Source: Rhodococcus sp. KRD197 (GTDB lineage: Bacteria; Actinomycetota; Actinomycetes; Mycobacteriales; Mycobacteriaceae). Taken from it: a stretch of 64,000 nt of DNA. The position numbers and the translations under genes were made by a program. The DNA is taken from NCBI RefSeq assembly GCF_017168235.1, contig NZ_JABFAO010000011.1, forward strand, positions 431,513-495,512. Reading direction: 5' to 3'. The notes below the pieces were generated by a model. It did not search any database. It saw only the letters and a list, made by a program, of their open reading frames with translations, and was not told the DNA's origin. Each line of letters begins with the position of its first letter. Within the stretch, counting starts at the first letter, position 1. This document shows positions 54,547 to 64,000 of the stretch, one piece after another.

Positions 54547-55464
54547 CTACTGAAAACTGGTCCATCCCGCGGGCCCGCTGTAGGACCGACTGTCGACGGT
54601 CACCGTGGGTGCGCCTCGCGGGTCCGTCGTTCGGCCGATCACGGTCCACCCGTTCGGAAGATCCGCTGCGGACGCGAATGTTCCGGCCAGTGCGTGATCT
54701 TCACCGCCCGTCAACATCCACGACAATGGTGACACACCCAGTTCTTCTGCAGCCGAGTTCATTTCGTCGCTCATGCTGAAACTTCCACTGTCGAGGTCGA
54801 TGTCGACCGAAGAGGCCACCGCGATGTGACCCAGATCTGCGAGAAGTCCATCCGAGACGTCGGTGAGGGCGGTGGCACCGGCGAGCGCAGCCTGAACGCC
54901 CTGCTCGTACTCCGGCCTCGGCACCCGGTGCGCGCCCACGAGCTTCGGGTGCCCCGATATGCCGGACTGCAGGACGGCAAGACCTCCCGCCGACCACCCC
55001 AGCACACCGGCCACCGCCACCACGTCACCTGCTCTCGCTCCCGATCGCAGAACCGGGCCTCGGCCGTCGAGGTCACCCAATGCGGTGACCGAAATCACGA
55101 GGGCCGTGGACTCGACGAGATCCCCGCCGACCACGGACGCGCCGGCCCTGCCCGCCTCACGCCACATACCCTCGAAGATGCCGTCGGTGACGTTCACGGG
55201 AGTGTCGGCCGGGCAGCCGAGTGCCACGACGAACCCGGTACACCGAGCCCCCATCGCCGCGATGTCCGCGCCGTTCTGCGCGATCGCCTTGCGACCGATG
55301 TCGACCGGACTGGACCAATCGAGGCGAAAATGCCTGCCGTGCACCAACATATCTGTCGTCACCACAACGCGCCCGTCCGGCGCAGCGACAAGAGCGGCAT
55401 CGTCACCGGGGCCGAGGATCGTGCTTTCCGACTGAGTCCGGCCCTTCGTGGCACGGTCGATCAC
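54547..55464 (-). CDS. thiL: thiamine-monophosphate kinase, 5' end unresolved
   Basis: ThiL phosphorylates thiamine monophosphate to the active diphosphate. The visible protein has LGPGDDAALVAAPDGRVVVTTDMLV, AIAQNGADIAAMGAR, VVGGDLVES, DVSDGLLADLGHIA and LTGGEDHALAG. The GTG at 55464 is the first usable start, but the same frame codes LTVGEVGEFGV directly before it, and GEF starts the ThiL fold. No ATG, GTG or TTG occurs upstream in frame before a TAA at 55603-55605. The true start may be an ATC (55530 or 55533) or ATT (55509) codon; AAAGAGG precedes the ATC pair. It is divergent from the Lrp-domain gene. Confidence 0.88.
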   Translation of the reverse strand: MIDRATKGRTQSESTILGPGDDAALVAAPDGRVVVTTDMLVHGRHFRLDWSSPVDIGRKAIAQNGADIAAMGARCTGFVVALGCPADTPVNVTDGIFEGMWREAGRAGASVVGGDLVESTALVISVTALGDLDGRGPVLRSGARAGDVVAVAGVLGWSAGGLAVLQSGISGHPKLVGAHRVPRPEYEQGVQAALAGATALTDVSDGLLADLGHIAVASSVDIDLDSGSFSMSDEMNSAAEELGVSPLSWMLTGGEDHALAGTFASAADLPNGWTVIGRTTDPRGAPTVTVDSRSYSGPAGWTSFQ

Positions 55465-55703
55465 GCCGAACTCACCGACTTCACCGACGGTGAGACTGGA
55501 CGGTGGAATACGGTTCTCGCCGGCGTCGATGATCGTCCTCTTTCTCTCGCGATGTCTGTAGCTCGTTCTCGCGCGGACCGTCGCATATGTCTGCGGTACC
55601 TTTTACCGGCAACAGAGCAGACAGGGAAAGACTCGATCACGAGCGAGAACCTCCGCGAGACTACCTTCGGAGGTTGCGCGAGGATCCGGAAAGGGGCCTT
55701 ACG

Positions 55704-55949
55704 ATGCAGGCATTCGTCCTCGTGCAGACCGAGGTAGGCCGCGCGATGCTGGTAGCGGCAGCGCTGAGCGAGGTCGACGGCGTGGAGTCGGCCGAGGCGG
55801 TGCTCGGCCCCTACGACGTGGTGGTACGAGTCAACGGTGCAGACAGGTCCGCGATCGCCGAGATCATCGGGCGGGTACAGAAGACCGATTCGATCACCCG
55901 CACGCTCACGTGCGAGATCGCCGAGACCCCCGCTGCCGCGGACCGTTGA
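55704..55949 (+). CDS. stand-alone Lrp/AsnC dimerisation (RAM) domain protein
   Basis: The 81-residue protein is a RAM domain without a DNA-binding helix-turn-helix: QAFVLVQTEVGRAMLVAAALSEVDGVESAEAVLGPYDVVVRVNGADRSAIAEII. Such stand-alone domains bind amino acids or modulate partners. ATG at 55704 follows AAAGGGG by 8 bases; a frame extending to 55587 has no support. It lies 23 bp before DUF3515 and is divergent from thiL. Confidence 0.85.
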   Translation: MQAFVLVQTEVGRAMLVAAALSEVDGVESAEAVLGPYDVVVRVNGADRSAIAEIIGRVQKTDSITRTLTCEIAETPAAADR

Positions 55950-55972
55950 TCGAGACTTCACACTGAACATCG

Positions 55973-56617
55973 ATGAGTAACGATCGCGAACCGAACACCC
56001 CAGAGATCACCCGGCCGGACTCCGCCGAGGTCGCCGACGCCGCTGAGGCCGCTGAGGCCCCGGAGGCCGATGACGCCCAGGAGAGGCGGCATCCCGCGGT
56101 AATCGCGACTGCTCTCGCGCTGCCTATTGCCTTGCTCGTCGGTGTCATCGTCGCTGCGGTCACGGTAATCGGCGAATCGACGCGGCCGCCCGAGGCCCTT
56201 GGCCCGGTGGATGCGCCTGCGGCCGACACTGCCGACTGTTCGGCCGTTCTCGCCGGGTTGCCCGACGAGCTGGGTGACTACTCTCGCGCCGAGCTGATCG
56301 AACCTGCTCCGGTCGGGGTGCGCGCCTGGGCTCCCGACGACGCCACAGCCGATGCAATCGTGCTCCGCTGCGGCCTGCCTCGGCCGATAGGTTTCGACGT
56401 GGCCTCGGCGCTGCAGGTGATCAACGGGGTGCAGTGGTTCGAGGTATCCGGTGCGGATTCCGGTATCGACGCCAGCACCTGGTACACAGTCGATCGCCCC
56501 GTCTACGTGGCGTTGACTGTGCCTGGCGGCTCAGGTCCGACACCCCTGCAGGATGCGTCCGACGCGATTTCGGCGTCGCTGCCGCAGACACCTCTCGACC
56601 CCGCACCCCTGCAGTAG
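55973..56617 (+). CDS. DUF3515 membrane-anchored protein
   Basis: The 214-residue protein has an Ala/Glu/Asp-rich cytoplasmic start, one transmembrane helix (about 42-66), and an exported domain with two cysteines (DCSAVLAGLP and LRCGLP) that may form a disulfide. It fits the actinobacterial DUF3515 family, found beside ddl and gpsA (Rv2980 in M. tuberculosis, from memory). Function unknown. The ATG at 55973 has no strong ribosome site. It converges on ddl with 11 bp between stops and no obvious terminator. Confidence 0.82.
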   Translation: MSNDREPNTPEITRPDSAEVADAAEAAEAPEADDAQERRHPAVIATALALPIALLVGVIVAAVTVIGESTRPPEALGPVDAPAADTADCSAVLAGLPDELGDYSRAELIEPAPVGVRAWAPDDATADAIVLRCGLPRPIGFDVASALQVINGVQWFEVSGADSGIDASTWYTVDRPVYVALTVPGGSGPTPLQDASDAISASLPQTPLDPAPLQ

Positions 56618-56628
56618 CGCCGCTCGGC

Positions 56629-57735
56629 TTATCGGAGCCCGGTGCCGCGGGCGATGGCTGTCTCGATGAGCGTGTCGATCAACGTTCGGTAATCGACGCC
56701 CGCCGCGTCCCACATCTTCGGGAACATGGAGATCGAGGTGAAGCCGGGCATGGTGTTGATCTCGTTGATCACCGGTCCGTCTTCGGTGACGAACAGGTCC
56801 ACGCGCGCGAGCCCCTGGCAGTCGAGTGCGTGGAACGCATCGACTGCGATACGCCGGATATCCTCGCTCACGTTCGCCGACAGCGCTGCCGGGACATCGA
56901 ATTCGCATACGTCGTCGAGATACTTGCTGTCGAAATCGTAGAATGCGTGATCGTCCGCGGGGGCGTCCGGCATGCGGATCTCCGCGACCACGCTGGCTCG
57001 GACGGATCCATCTGGGAACTCGAGCACCCCGCACTCGACCTCGCGCCCGTGTATCGCGCCTTCCACGATCACCTTGGGATCGTGCTGCCGAGCATGGTCC
57101 ACCGCGCGCGGCAGCTGATCCCAGCTGGTGATACGCGTGATGCCGATCGACGAGCCTCCGCGCGCTGGTTTGACGAAGGCGGGAAGGCCGAGAAAGTCCT
57201 GCTGTTCGGCCATCAGCGCATCGACTCCCCGCCGAAGCACAACCTGACGGCCGACCGGAAGTCCTTCGGCGGCCAACAACTTCTTGGTGAACTCCTTGTC
57301 CATGCCCGCGGCACTGGCGAGCACGCCCGGGCCGACGTAGGGCACACCTGCGAGTTCGAGCAGACCCTGGAGCGTGCCGTCCTCGCCGTATGGGCCGTGG
57401 AGAAGCGGAAACACGACGTCGACAGAGGCGAGGACCGTTCCGGCGTCGCTGCCGTCGAGCGAGACGAGCGCGCCGGCTCGAGTCGGGTCCGCCGACAGTG
57501 TCAACGCGGTCGAGTTCTTGTCGACGCTGGGCAGTACTCGACCGGTGATGGCGAGTTCGTCCAGATCGGCGGCTCCGAGAACCCATGCGCCCTCGGAAGT
57601 GATACCGACGGGCACGACGTCGTAGCGCTCCGAGTCGATGTGCTTCAGCACACTTCCTGCAGAAACGCAGGAGACAGAATGCTCGTTGCTTTTTCCGCCG
57701 AAGATGACGGCGACTTTGGTGCGCGTTTGACTCAC
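56629..57735 (-). CDS. ddl: D-alanine-D-alanine ligase
   Basis: Ddl joins two D-alanines for peptidoglycan stem peptides. The 368-residue ATP-grasp enzyme has [55 protein letters not shown], and [25 protein letters not shown] at 57735 starts [13 protein letters not shown]; a TTG three codons earlier is possible. It lies 33 bp after gpsA on the same strand. Confidence 0.96.
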   Translation of the reverse strand: MSQTRTKVAVIFGGKSNEHSVSCVSAGSVLKHIDSERYDVVPVGITSEGAWVLGAADLDELAITGRVLPSVDKNSTALTLSADPTRAGALVSLDGSDAGTVLASVDVVFPLLHGPYGEDGTLQGLLELAGVPYVGPGVLASAAGMDKEFTKKLLAAEGLPVGRQVVLRRGVDALMAEQQDFLGLPAFVKPARGGSSIGITRITSWDQLPRAVDHARQHDPKVIVEGAIHGREVECGVLEFPDGSVRASVVAEIRMPDAPADDHAFYDFDSKYLDDVCEFDVPAALSANVSEDIRRIAVDAFHALDCQGLARVDLFVTEDGPVINEINTMPGFTSISMFPKMWDAAGVDYRTLIDTLIETAIARGTGLR

Positions 57736-57768
57736 GGTGCTCAACCGTACCGTGAGCCTCCGTTCGGT

Positions 57769-58767
57769 CTACTCGGGCTTGATTCTCCGCCCCAGCAGAT
57801 GCCCGACGGCGTCCGGTACGGACAGTCCTTCGTGGCATACACGGTGCACAGCATCGGTCAGCGGCATCTCCACGTCGTAGCTCTCGGCCAGTGCGCGCAC
57901 CGATGTGCACGACTTGACGCCTTCGGCGACCTGACCGTGCGCTGCCTCCTGGGCGCTCTCCAGCGAACCGCCCGAACCGAGACGTTCACCGAAGGTACGG
58001 TTTCGTGAGAGCGGCGAGGTACAGGTCGCGACCAGATCACCGACACCGGCAAGTCCGGCCAGCGTTGCGGGCTTGGCGCCGAGGGCAGTACCGAGTCGGA
58101 TGATCTCGGCGAGTCCCCTCGTCATGATCGAGGCCAACGTGTTGTCCCCGTATCCGACGCCGCTGGCCATTCCACATGCCAGCGCGATCACATTCTTGCA
58201 GGCGCCACCGATCTCACAACCGATGACGTCGGAGTTGGTATACGGCCGAAAGTAGCCTGTAGCACAACTCTTTTGAACCTCGAGTGCGCGCCTGGAATCC
58301 GAGCAGGCGATGACGGTCGCCGCCGGCTGACCCTCGGCGATCGGACGCGCGAGGTTCGGCCCGGACAGCGATGCGATCCGACTGGGGTCGGCACCGGTGA
58401 CCTGTCCGATCACCTGGCTCATGCGCAGCAGCGTCCCGGTTTCGATGCCCTTGGCGAGGCTCAGCAGCGTCGCGTCACGAGGAATGAATTCAGTCCATTC
58501 GATGAGATTGGCCCGGAGCGACTGAGACGGTACGGCGAGGACAACGATGTCGGCGCCGGCGAGAGCACGCTCCGGATCGCTGGTCGCCGAAATCGTCGGT
58601 GGGAGCGAAATGCCCGGCAGATAGTCCGGGTTCTCGTGCCGATCGGAGATGGCCTCGGCGAGTTCGGCGCGCCGAGCCCACATCGTCACGTCGGTTCCTG
58701 CTTCCGCCAACACCTTGGCGAACGCCGTTCCCCACGATCCGGAACCGAGTACCGCTGCTTTGGTCAT
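57769..58767 (-). CDS. gpsA: glycerol-3-phosphate dehydrogenase [NAD(P)+]
   Basis: GpsA reduces dihydroxyacetone phosphate to glycerol-3-phosphate for phospholipid synthesis. The 332-residue protein has the dinucleotide fold [33 protein letters not shown], the catalytic Lys in [15 protein letters not shown], and [26 protein letters not shown] start. It is upstream of ddl and divergent from cofC (136-bp gap). Confidence 0.97.
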   Translation of the reverse strand: MTKAAVLGSGSWGTAFAKVLAEAGTDVTMWARRAELAEAISDRHENPDYLPGISLPPTISATSDPERALAGADIVVLAVPSQSLRANLIEWTEFIPRDATLLSLAKGIETGTLLRMSQVIGQVTGADPSRIASLSGPNLARPIAEGQPAATVIACSDSRRALEVQKSCATGYFRPYTNSDVIGCEIGGACKNVIALACGMASGVGYGDNTLASIMTRGLAEIIRLGTALGAKPATLAGLAGVGDLVATCTSPLSRNRTFGERLGSGGSLESAQEAAHGQVAEGVKSCTSVRALAESYDVEMPLTDAVHRVCHEGLSVPDAVGHLLGRRIKPE

Positions 58768-58903
58768 CGAAAGCCACCTTCTTGGGTCTGTGAGTGATCA
58801 CGCCTGCCGCTCGGCACCGTACCGCCGCCCCACACTAACGTTCGGCGACCGGTGGCGAGGTCGAACGGCAGCTGATCGACGGTCGCTGGCAGGATCAATG
58901 GTC

Positions 58904-59554
58904 ATGAGTACCGCGCACGTGGTGATCGCTGTGAAGGATCTCGCCGCCGCCAAGACACGCTTGGCCGATGCATTCGCCGACGCCGATCGTGCACGCCTGG
59001 TCGTTGCCATGTTCCGCGACACCGTCGTTGCAGCGTGGGCAGTCGAGGCCGTCGGCGCCGTCACCGTCGTAACACCGGATTCCGCGGTCTCCGACGCCGC
59101 CGCCGAACTCGGCGCGCGGGTCATCCAGGAGCCGTGCGACAGGTCGCCGCAGGACTCGGTGGCACGATTGAACTCGGCTTTCACTGCGGCGGCGTCCCTT
59201 GTACGCGACGAGGGAGACGATGACATCATCGCGTTGCAGGCAGACCTGCCCGCATTGCGTAGCCGAGAGCTGGCCCAGGCCTACCGACTCGCACCGGCCG
59301 ACACACGATCGGTGGTGAGCGACCATCACGGGACGGGCACCGCCGCACTCATCCTGAAAGGACACACCGAGGAGTTCGCACCGCTGTTCGGACCTGCTTC
59401 CGCCCGACGTCACCGGGAGTCGGGAGCGAACGACCTGGACGGGTTCTGGCCCGGGCTCCGACTCGATGTCGACACCATCGACGATGTTCGAGCTGCGCAC
59501 GCGCTGGGTGTCGGCGACGCCACCGCCGCTGTTCTCCGCTCGCTCGGCTGGTGA
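58904..59554 (+). CDS. cofC: 2-phospho-L-lactate/phosphoenolpyruvate guanylyltransferase CofC
   Basis: CofC activates 2-phospholactate or PEP with GTP in coenzyme F420 synthesis. The 216-residue protein has the nucleotidyltransferase-A start VVIAVKDLAAAKTRLADAF, the acidic pocket IIALQADLPALR, and DLDGFWPGLRLDVDTIDDV. ATG at 58904 has AGGA nine bases upstream; an in-frame ATG two codons earlier is too close to it. It shows the host can make F420 if other fbi genes are present elsewhere. Confidence 0.9.
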   Translation: MSTAHVVIAVKDLAAAKTRLADAFADADRARLVVAMFRDTVVAAWAVEAVGAVTVVTPDSAVSDAAAELGARVIQEPCDRSPQDSVARLNSAFTAAASLVRDEGDDDIIALQADLPALRSRELAQAYRLAPADTRSVVSDHHGTGTAALILKGHTEEFAPLFGPASARRHRESGANDLDGFWPGLRLDVDTIDDVRAAHALGVGDATAAVLRSLGW

Positions 59555-59635
59555 CCGGATCCGCGCGAGCGACCAGCGCGAGACAATTCTCCGATCCGAG
59601 TTTCAGCGACCGCGCAAATGGGGGATGATCAGGAC

Positions 59636-61855
59636 GTGAGCAACAGCGAATCCAAGGCCCCCGACGTCGGATCGATTGCCCAGCACAACGGCAGCGACGG
59701 CAACCCGGCCACCTCCCCGTCCGTACTCGGCAGCGCAAGCAGTCCCACTGCACTCCCCGCTGCGACCGAACCCCACGCCCCTGATGCGCGCGGTGCATTG
59801 CCTGAAAACCGTTACCTCAATCGCGAATTGAGCTGGCTGGACTTCAATTCACGTGTCCTCGCGCTCGCCGAGGATGCCTCACTCCCGCTCTTGGAGCGAG
59901 CCAAGTTCCTCGCCATATTCGCCTCGAACCTCGACGAGTTCTACATGGTCCGAGTCGCCGGACTCAAGCGCCGCGACGAAACAGGACTCTCGGTTCGTTC
60001 CGCCGACGGTCTCACCCCGCGCGAACAGCTGGTCCTGATCGGGGAGCGCACTCAGGAACTGGCCCGACGACACGCCCGGGTGCTGCTCGATTCGATCCTG
60101 CCTGAACTCACCGCTGTCGGAATCGAGATCATCCGGTGGTCCGATCTCGACGCCGATGAACGAGAGCGACTTTCGGCCTACTTCCACGAACAGGTCTTTC
60201 CGGTTCTCACTCCCCTGGCAGTGGATCCGGCTCATCCGTTCCCGTACATCAGCGGGCTCAGCCTCAATCTTGCTGTGACGGTGAAGGATTACGCCACCTC
60301 GGGTGAGCACTTCGCCCGAGTCAAGGTGCCGGACAACGTCGACCGCTTCGTGCGGGTTCGGCGTGGCGACGGTAGCCACCGGATCGATGCGTTCCTGTCG
60401 ATGGAGGAAGTGATCTCGGCGCACCTCGATGTGCTCTTCCCGGGCATGGACGTCGTGGAGAGCCACGCCTTCCGCATCACCCGCAACGCAGACTTCGAGG
60501 TGGAAGAGGACCGCGACGAGGACCTCCTTCAAGCTCTCGAACGGGAGTTGGCGCGCCGACGCTTCGGATCGCCCGTCAGGTTGGAAATCGCCGACGACAT
60601 GACCGAGCACATGTTGGAGTTGTTGCTGCGTGAACTCGACGTCGACCCGAGCGATGTCATCCAGGTTCCAGGTTTGTTGGACCTGTCCTGCCTGTGGCAG
60701 GTCTACGGCGTAGACCGTCCCGCCCTCAAGGACGCCCCATTCGTGCCCGCCACGCATCCGGCCTTCGGCGAACGTGAAACCCCGAAGAGCGTGTTCTCGA
60801 CGCTGCGCGACGGAGATGTACTCGTTCATCATCCGTACGATTCGTTCTCCACGAGCGTGCAGCGCTTCATCGAACAGGCGGCGGCCGACCCGCAAGTCCT
60901 GGCGATCAAACAGACCCTGTACCGAACGTCCGGTGACTCCCCGATCGTCAACGCCCTCGTAGATGCTGCCGGCGCGGGCAAGCAGGTTGTCGCTCTCGTG
61001 GAGATCAAGGCTCGCTTCGACGAGCAGGCCAACATCGAATGGGCACGCAAGCTGGAGAAGGCCGGCGTGCACGTCGTCTACGGCCTGGTTGGACTGAAGA
61101 CCCACTGCAAGACCTGCCTGGTGGTACGCCGAGAAGGGTCGGTCATCAGGCGGTACTGCCACATCGGCACCGGAAACTACAACCCCAAGACAGCACGGAT
61201 CTACGAGGACGTCGGCTTGCTGACCTCCTCGCCGGAGATCGGTGCCGACTTGACCGACTTGTTCAACTCGCTCACCGGGTATTCGCGCAAGACCAGTTAT
61301 CGCAACCTTCTGGTCGCGCCCTACGGTGTGCGACGAGGAATCGTCGAGCGCATCGAAGGCGAGGTCGAGCATCAGCAAGCCGGCCGGCCCGCCGGGATCC
61401 GCCTCAAAGCCAACGCACTCGTCGACGAACAAGTCATCGATGCGCTCTACCGGGCATCGGCGGCAGGGGTGCCCGTCGAAATCGTCGTTCGAGGCATTTG
61501 CGCTCTCAAGCCCGGCGTGCCCGGTCTGAGCGAAAACATCGAGGTGCGTTCGATTCTCGGTCGCTTCCTGGAACACTCCCGAGTGCTGCACTTCCGAGGC
61601 GCGGGTGAGTTCTGGATCGGCAGTGCGGACATGATGCACCGAAATCTCGACCGCCGCGTCGAGGTCATGGCGCAGGTGAAGGATCCACGACTGACCGACC
61701 AGCTCGACGACATCTTCGAATCCGCACTCGACCCGACCACCCGCTGCTGGATCCTGCGCGCAGACGGTGGTTGGGCCGCATCGCCGGCCCAGGGCGAGAG
61801 CGTCCGCGAACATCAGGTGGAGCTGATGCGTAGCCGTCGGAGCCAGGGCTCCTGA
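59636..61855 (+). CDS. ppk1: polyphosphate kinase 1
   Basis: PPK1 makes inorganic polyphosphate from ATP at the membrane. The 739-residue protein has an N-terminal disordered lead (about 50 residues), the N domain ([18 protein letters not shown]), the head domain, and two phospholipase-D-like C domains. Autophosphorylated His509 is in [19 protein letters not shown]. The start GTG at 59636 follows GGGGGA by 9 bases; the ATG six codons upstream has no such site. Its stop shares TGATG with mutT1. Confidence 0.95.
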   Translation: MSNSESKAPDVGSIAQHNGSDGNPATSPSVLGSASSPTALPAATEPHAPDARGALPENRYLNRELSWLDFNSRVLALAEDASLPLLERAKFLAIFASNLDEFYMVRVAGLKRRDETGLSVRSADGLTPREQLVLIGERTQELARRHARVLLDSILPELTAVGIEIIRWSDLDADERERLSAYFHEQVFPVLTPLAVDPAHPFPYISGLSLNLAVTVKDYATSGEHFARVKVPDNVDRFVRVRRGDGSHRIDAFLSMEEVISAHLDVLFPGMDVVESHAFRITRNADFEVEEDRDEDLLQALERELARRRFGSPVRLEIADDMTEHMLELLLRELDVDPSDVIQVPGLLDLSCLWQVYGVDRPALKDAPFVPATHPAFGERETPKSVFSTLRDGDVLVHHPYDSFSTSVQRFIEQAAADPQVLAIKQTLYRTSGDSPIVNALVDAAGAGKQVVALVEIKARFDEQANIEWARKLEKAGVHVVYGLVGLKTHCKTCLVVRREGSVIRRYCHIGTGNYNPKTARIYEDVGLLTSSPEIGADLTDLFNSLTGYSRKTSYRNLLVAPYGVRRGIVERIEGEVEHQQAGRPAGIRLKANALVDEQVIDALYRASAAGVPVEIVVRGICALKPGVPGLSENIEVRSILGRFLEHSRVLHFRGAGEFWIGSADMMHRNLDRRVEVMAQVKDPRLTDQLDDIFESALDPTTRCWILRADGGWAASPAQGESVREHQVELMRSRRSQGS

Positions 61856-62784
61856 TGTCCCGCAGCAAACCGTTGCGAGCAAACATATTCGCAGCTGGCG
61901 CCGTGCTGTGGCGCAAGTCCAGCGACGATCCGGGCGGCATAGAGGTCGCTCTGGTTCATCGACCGAAATACGACGATTGGTCGTTTCCCAAAGGGAAGAT
62001 CGATCCCGGTGAGACCGTCGTCGAAGCCGCCGTTCGGGAAGTCACCGAGGAAACAGGGTTCGAAGCCACACTCGGACGCCACCTGTCCAAGGTGACCTAC
62101 CCGGTCCCCGGTCATCAGAAGGTGAAGAAGGTCGATTACTGGGCAGCGGAGGCCAAGGACGGGAAGTTCGAGCCCAACGAAGAGGTGGACGTACTACGTT
62201 GGGTCTCCACTGACGAGGCAGCGGACCAGCTGTCGTATCGAATGGACCACAAGGTACTCGATCGATTCACCCAACATCCGGCGCACACCCAGACTGTGCT
62301 ACTCGTTCGGCACGCCAGGGCCGGTCAACGTTCGCGATACAAAGGCGACGATGCCCTTCGTCCGCTCGATGCAGTCGGGCGAACTCAAGCGGCTGCGCTC
62401 GTGCCGCAACTGCTGGCGTTCGGGGCGGAGTCGATACACGCCGCAAACCGTCGCCGATGCGTTCAGACGGTTCAGCCGTTGGCAGAGACCATTTCGGAGC
62501 AGATCACGCTCGAACCGATGCTCTCCGAGGAGGGGTACTGGGACGACCCAGAAGCAGGTCGACAGCGAGCGGTAGATATCGCTTCTGCAGGCGGCGTTCG
62601 CACGATCTGCAGTCAAGGCAAAGTCATTCCCGACCTGTTGCAGTGGTGGGCGGGCAAGGACGGTGTGACGCTGCCACCGAATCGAAATCGCAAGGGCAGT
62701 GTGTGGGTGCTGTCACTGGTGGGTGGAACCCTCGTCGCCGCAGACCATATTGCCAGTCCCCTACCACCGCGTTCCGGCGGCTGA
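61855..62784 (+). CDS. mutT1: MutT1-type Nudix hydrolase fused to a histidine phosphatase
   Basis: The 309-residue protein joins a Nudix domain (box G47 to G68, with R61-E62 and E65-E66: GKIDPGETVVEAAVREVTEETG) to a C-terminal histidine-phosphatase domain with R152-H153 in LLVRHARAG. In mycobacteria MutT1 hydrolyses 8-oxo-dGTP/GTP and diadenosine polyphosphates. The ATG overlaps the ppk1 stop by one base, so it is coupled to polyphosphate synthesis. It converges on hupB over a shared terminator. Confidence 0.95.
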   Translation: MSRSKPLRANIFAAGAVLWRKSSDDPGGIEVALVHRPKYDDWSFPKGKIDPGETVVEAAVREVTEETGFEATLGRHLSKVTYPVPGHQKVKKVDYWAAEAKDGKFEPNEEVDVLRWVSTDEAADQLSYRMDHKVLDRFTQHPAHTQTVLLVRHARAGQRSRYKGDDALRPLDAVGRTQAAALVPQLLAFGAESIHAANRRRCVQTVQPLAETISEQITLEPMLSEEGYWDDPEAGRQRAVDIASAGGVRTICSQGKVIPDLLQWWAGKDGVTLPPNRNRKGSVWVLSLVGGTLVAADHIASPLPPRSGG

Positions 62785-62818
62785 CTGAAGCTTGGTACTC
62801 CGGTTCGGAACGTTGCGC

Positions 62819-62859
62819 AAAAAACTCAGGGCCCCGGCGAATATCGCCGGGGCCCTGAG
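62819..62859. terminator. intrinsic terminator between mutT1 and hupB
   Basis: A perfect 16-bp repeat (62825-62840 against 62844-62859) with a 3-base loop. The six A's at 62819-62824 give the hupB (minus) transcript a run of U after the stem, so it is a full intrinsic terminator for hupB and a plausible stop for the convergent mutT1. Confidence 0.92.
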
Positions 62860-62893
62860 TTCGCTCGGTGCGCAGTGCTATCTGCGCAGTGAG

Positions 62894-63592
62894 CTACTTG
62901 CGCGCGGTGCGCTTGGCCGGAGCCTTCTTTGCGGTGGTCTTCTTTGCCGCGGTCTTGGCCGGAGCCTTCTTGGCTGCAGCCGCAGTGGTCTTCTTCGCTG
63001 CAGTCTTGGCCGGAGCCTTCTTGGCCGCAGCCGCAGTGGTCTTCTTCGCTGCAGTCTTGGCCGGAGCCTTCTTCGCGGCGGTCTTGCGCGCCGTGGTTTT
63101 CGCGGGCGCGGCCTTCTTGGCTGCGGTCTTCGCCGGAGCAGCCTTGCGTGCCGTGGTCTTTGCCGGCGCTGCCTTCTTCGCCGCGGCCGTCGTCTTACGT
63201 GCAGTTGTCTTGACGGCGGCCTTCTTCGCAGCCGTCTTCTTCGCGGCAGCAGTCTTCTTCGCCGGAGTCGACGCAGATCCGCGCTTGACGGCAGGACCGG
63301 TGGCGGGGAGCTTCTGGCCGCCGGCGATGACAGCCTTGAACTGTGCACCGGGGCGGAATGCGGGGACATTGGTCGGCTTTACCCGAACGGTCTCGCCGGT
63401 ACGGGGATTACGCGCGACGCGAGCTGCACGACGACGCTGCTCGAAAACGCCGAATCCGGTAATGGTGACGCTTTCGCCGCGGTGGACTGCGCGCACGATG
63501 GTGTCGACGATGTTCTCGACAGCCTCTGTGGCGCTCCGCCTGTCAGACCCCAACTTCTCGGTCAGGGCGTCGATCAGCTCTGCCTTGTTCAT
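62894..63592 (-). CDS. hupB: histone-like DNA-binding protein HupB (HU with Lys/Ala tail)
   Basis: HupB bends and compacts DNA. Residues 1-90 are HU ([32 protein letters not shown], and the [22 protein letters not shown] arm). The other 142 residues are a histone-H1-like tail of [14 protein letters not shown] repeats, found in mycobacteria and relatives. The tail is encoded by near-identical 51-bp DNA repeats. ATG at 63592 has GGAGGAAAT upstream. It follows leuD by 149 bp. Confidence 0.97.
   Translation of the reverse strand: MNKAELIDALTEKLGSDRRSATEAVENIVDTIVRAVHRGESVTITGFGVFEQRRRAARVARNPRTGETVRVKPTNVPAFRPGAQFKAVIAGGQKLPATGPAVKRGSASTPAKKTAAAKKTAAKKAAVKTTARKTTAAAKKAAPAKTTARKAAPAKTAAKKAAPAKTTARKTAAKKAPAKTAAKKTTAAAAKKAPAKTAAKKTTAAAAKKAPAKTAAKKTTAKKAPAKRTARK
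62957..63058. repeat. 51-bp direct repeats in the hupB tail
   Basis: Two 51-bp units (62957-63007 and 63008-63058) are nearly identical, and a third begins at 63059 then decays. Each encodes 17 residues of the pattern [17 protein letters not shown]. In-frame units suggest copy-number change by slippage or recombination without loss of function. Confidence 0.9.
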
Positions 63593-63741
63593 GGATTTCC
63601 TCCGCAATATTGTGGCCCATCGTCGGACCGACTACTACAACGGTAAACCCCCAGGCGTCAAGAGTCTATGAGCCACGCCAATTCTCATCCGGCGTGGCGG
63701 AATGATTTACCGCCACAATGCGTGTCGGAGGGCCGAAATCG

Positions 63742-64000
63742 TCACCCGTCGGAGGGCTCTTCGATCCGCGCCGGAAGCGTTGCAGGTTTCCATGACGGCC
63801 TTGACCTTTCATACTCCGCAATGGCGTCTACCTGGCGTAATGTCAATCCGATGTCGTCGAGACCTTCCAGCAGACGCCATCTCGTGTAGTCATCAATGGC
63901 AAAGCGCACCACCAAGGTTCCAGCGGTCACGGTCTTCTCGGCGAGATCGACGATTATTTCGAGACCGGGCTGCTCTTCGAGCGCCTTCCAGATCAATTCG
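63742..64000 (-). CDS. leuD: 3-isopropylmalate dehydratase small subunit, C-terminal part
   Basis: LeuD is the swivelling small subunit of the leucine-pathway isomerase and works with LeuC. Only about the last 86 codons are in the window; the start is outside. The visible end ([23 protein letters not shown], then [32 protein letters not shown] and PSWKPATL) matches the LeuD C terminus, with DDIGLTL and PSWKP as the tell-tale pieces. LeuC is expected just beyond the right edge, on the same strand. Confidence 0.93.
   Translation of the reverse strand, partial: ELIWKALEEQPGLEIIVDLAEKTVTAGTLVVRFAIDDYTRWRLLEGLDDIGLTLRQVDAIAEYERSRPSWKPATLPARIEEPSDG

Noticed and set aside
59879..61882. Open frame of 667 codons antisense to ppk1
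   Set aside because: It lies fully opposite a convincing PPK1 gene and shows no family motif; long antisense frames are common in high-GC DNA.
62894..63300. hupB repeats as a CRISPR array
   Set aside because: The units are contiguous, in frame, and encode protein; there are no spacers.

Overview
The window is a high-GC actinobacterial chromosome segment, most probably from a mycolic-acid genus of the Rhodococcus/Nocardia type. The evidence is GC-rich coding with frequent GTG starts and GTGA/ATGA stop-start overlaps, and the presence of Lsr2, a HupB with a long Lys/Ala tail, a SepIVA-like coiled coil, CofC (coenzyme F420 synthesis), a MutT1-type Nudix plus histidine-phosphatase fusion, and a GlnK-GlnD-Amt cluster. 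From memory, the gene order follows the M. tuberculosis stretch from rlmN/cdsA (about Rv2880) to hupB/leuD (about Rv2987) with many insertions removed. This is mainly a conserved housekeeping backbone, not a genomic island. I see no insertion sequence, prophage, CRISPR array, rRNA or tRNA.

Layout. 1-7 kb: 3' truncated rlmN, LapA-like membrane protein, CitE-like lyase, then the lipid/translation series rpsB-tsf-pyrH-frr-cdsA-methyltransferase (minus strand, with two strong hairpin terminators inside it). 7-10.4 kb: a small LytM-type exported protein, an ESX-type MinD/ParA ATPase and xerC. 10.4-17.8 kb: siderophore-interacting reductase, dprA-comM-yraN (DNA processing), lsr2, a tiny membrane protein, a DUF2469 gene, rnhB, lepB and rplS. 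17.8-24.2 kb: a polytopic membrane protein, tex, an LppW-like exported protein, and trmD-rimM-khpA-rpsP. 24.3-28.8 kb: CPBP protease, amidohydrolase, ffh and an M23 peptidase. 28.9-33.4 kb: the nitrogen operon amt-glnK-glnD behind an excellent four-part GlnR site. 33.5-43.6 kb: ftsY, smc, acylphosphatase, a secreted SMP-30-like protein, OsmC, mutM, rnc, rpmF, DUF177 and sepIVA. 43.7-52.5 kb: coaD, rsmD, pyc, recG and a DhaL/DAK-family protein. 52.7-64 kb: rpmB, an enoyl-CoA hydratase, ung, thiL, a stand-alone Lrp dimer domain, DUF3515, ddl, gpsA, cofC, ppk1, mutT1, hupB and the 3' end of leuD.

How the genes fit together. Protein export is represented by ffh, ftsY and lepB. Chromosome organisation and repair are represented by smc, xerC, hupB, lsr2, dprA/comM, recG, mutM, ung, rnhB and mutT1. 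Ribosome biogenesis and translation are represented by rpsB, tsf, frr, rplS, rpsP, rimM, trmD, rpmF, rpmB, rsmD, rlmN and rnc. Envelope synthesis is represented by cdsA, gpsA, ddl, two LytM-domain proteins and sepIVA.

The most useful non-routine observations are the GlnR box, a thiL reading frame with no canonical start codon, a structured rpsB leader, 16-bp tandem repeats in the tsf leader, an unrecognised 52-residue membrane protein, an LppW-like protein with altered beta-lactamase motifs, and a LytM-type protein with Cys in place of a zinc-site His. I did not find a convincing undescribed multi-gene system. Comparisons with other genomes are from memory and were not computed.
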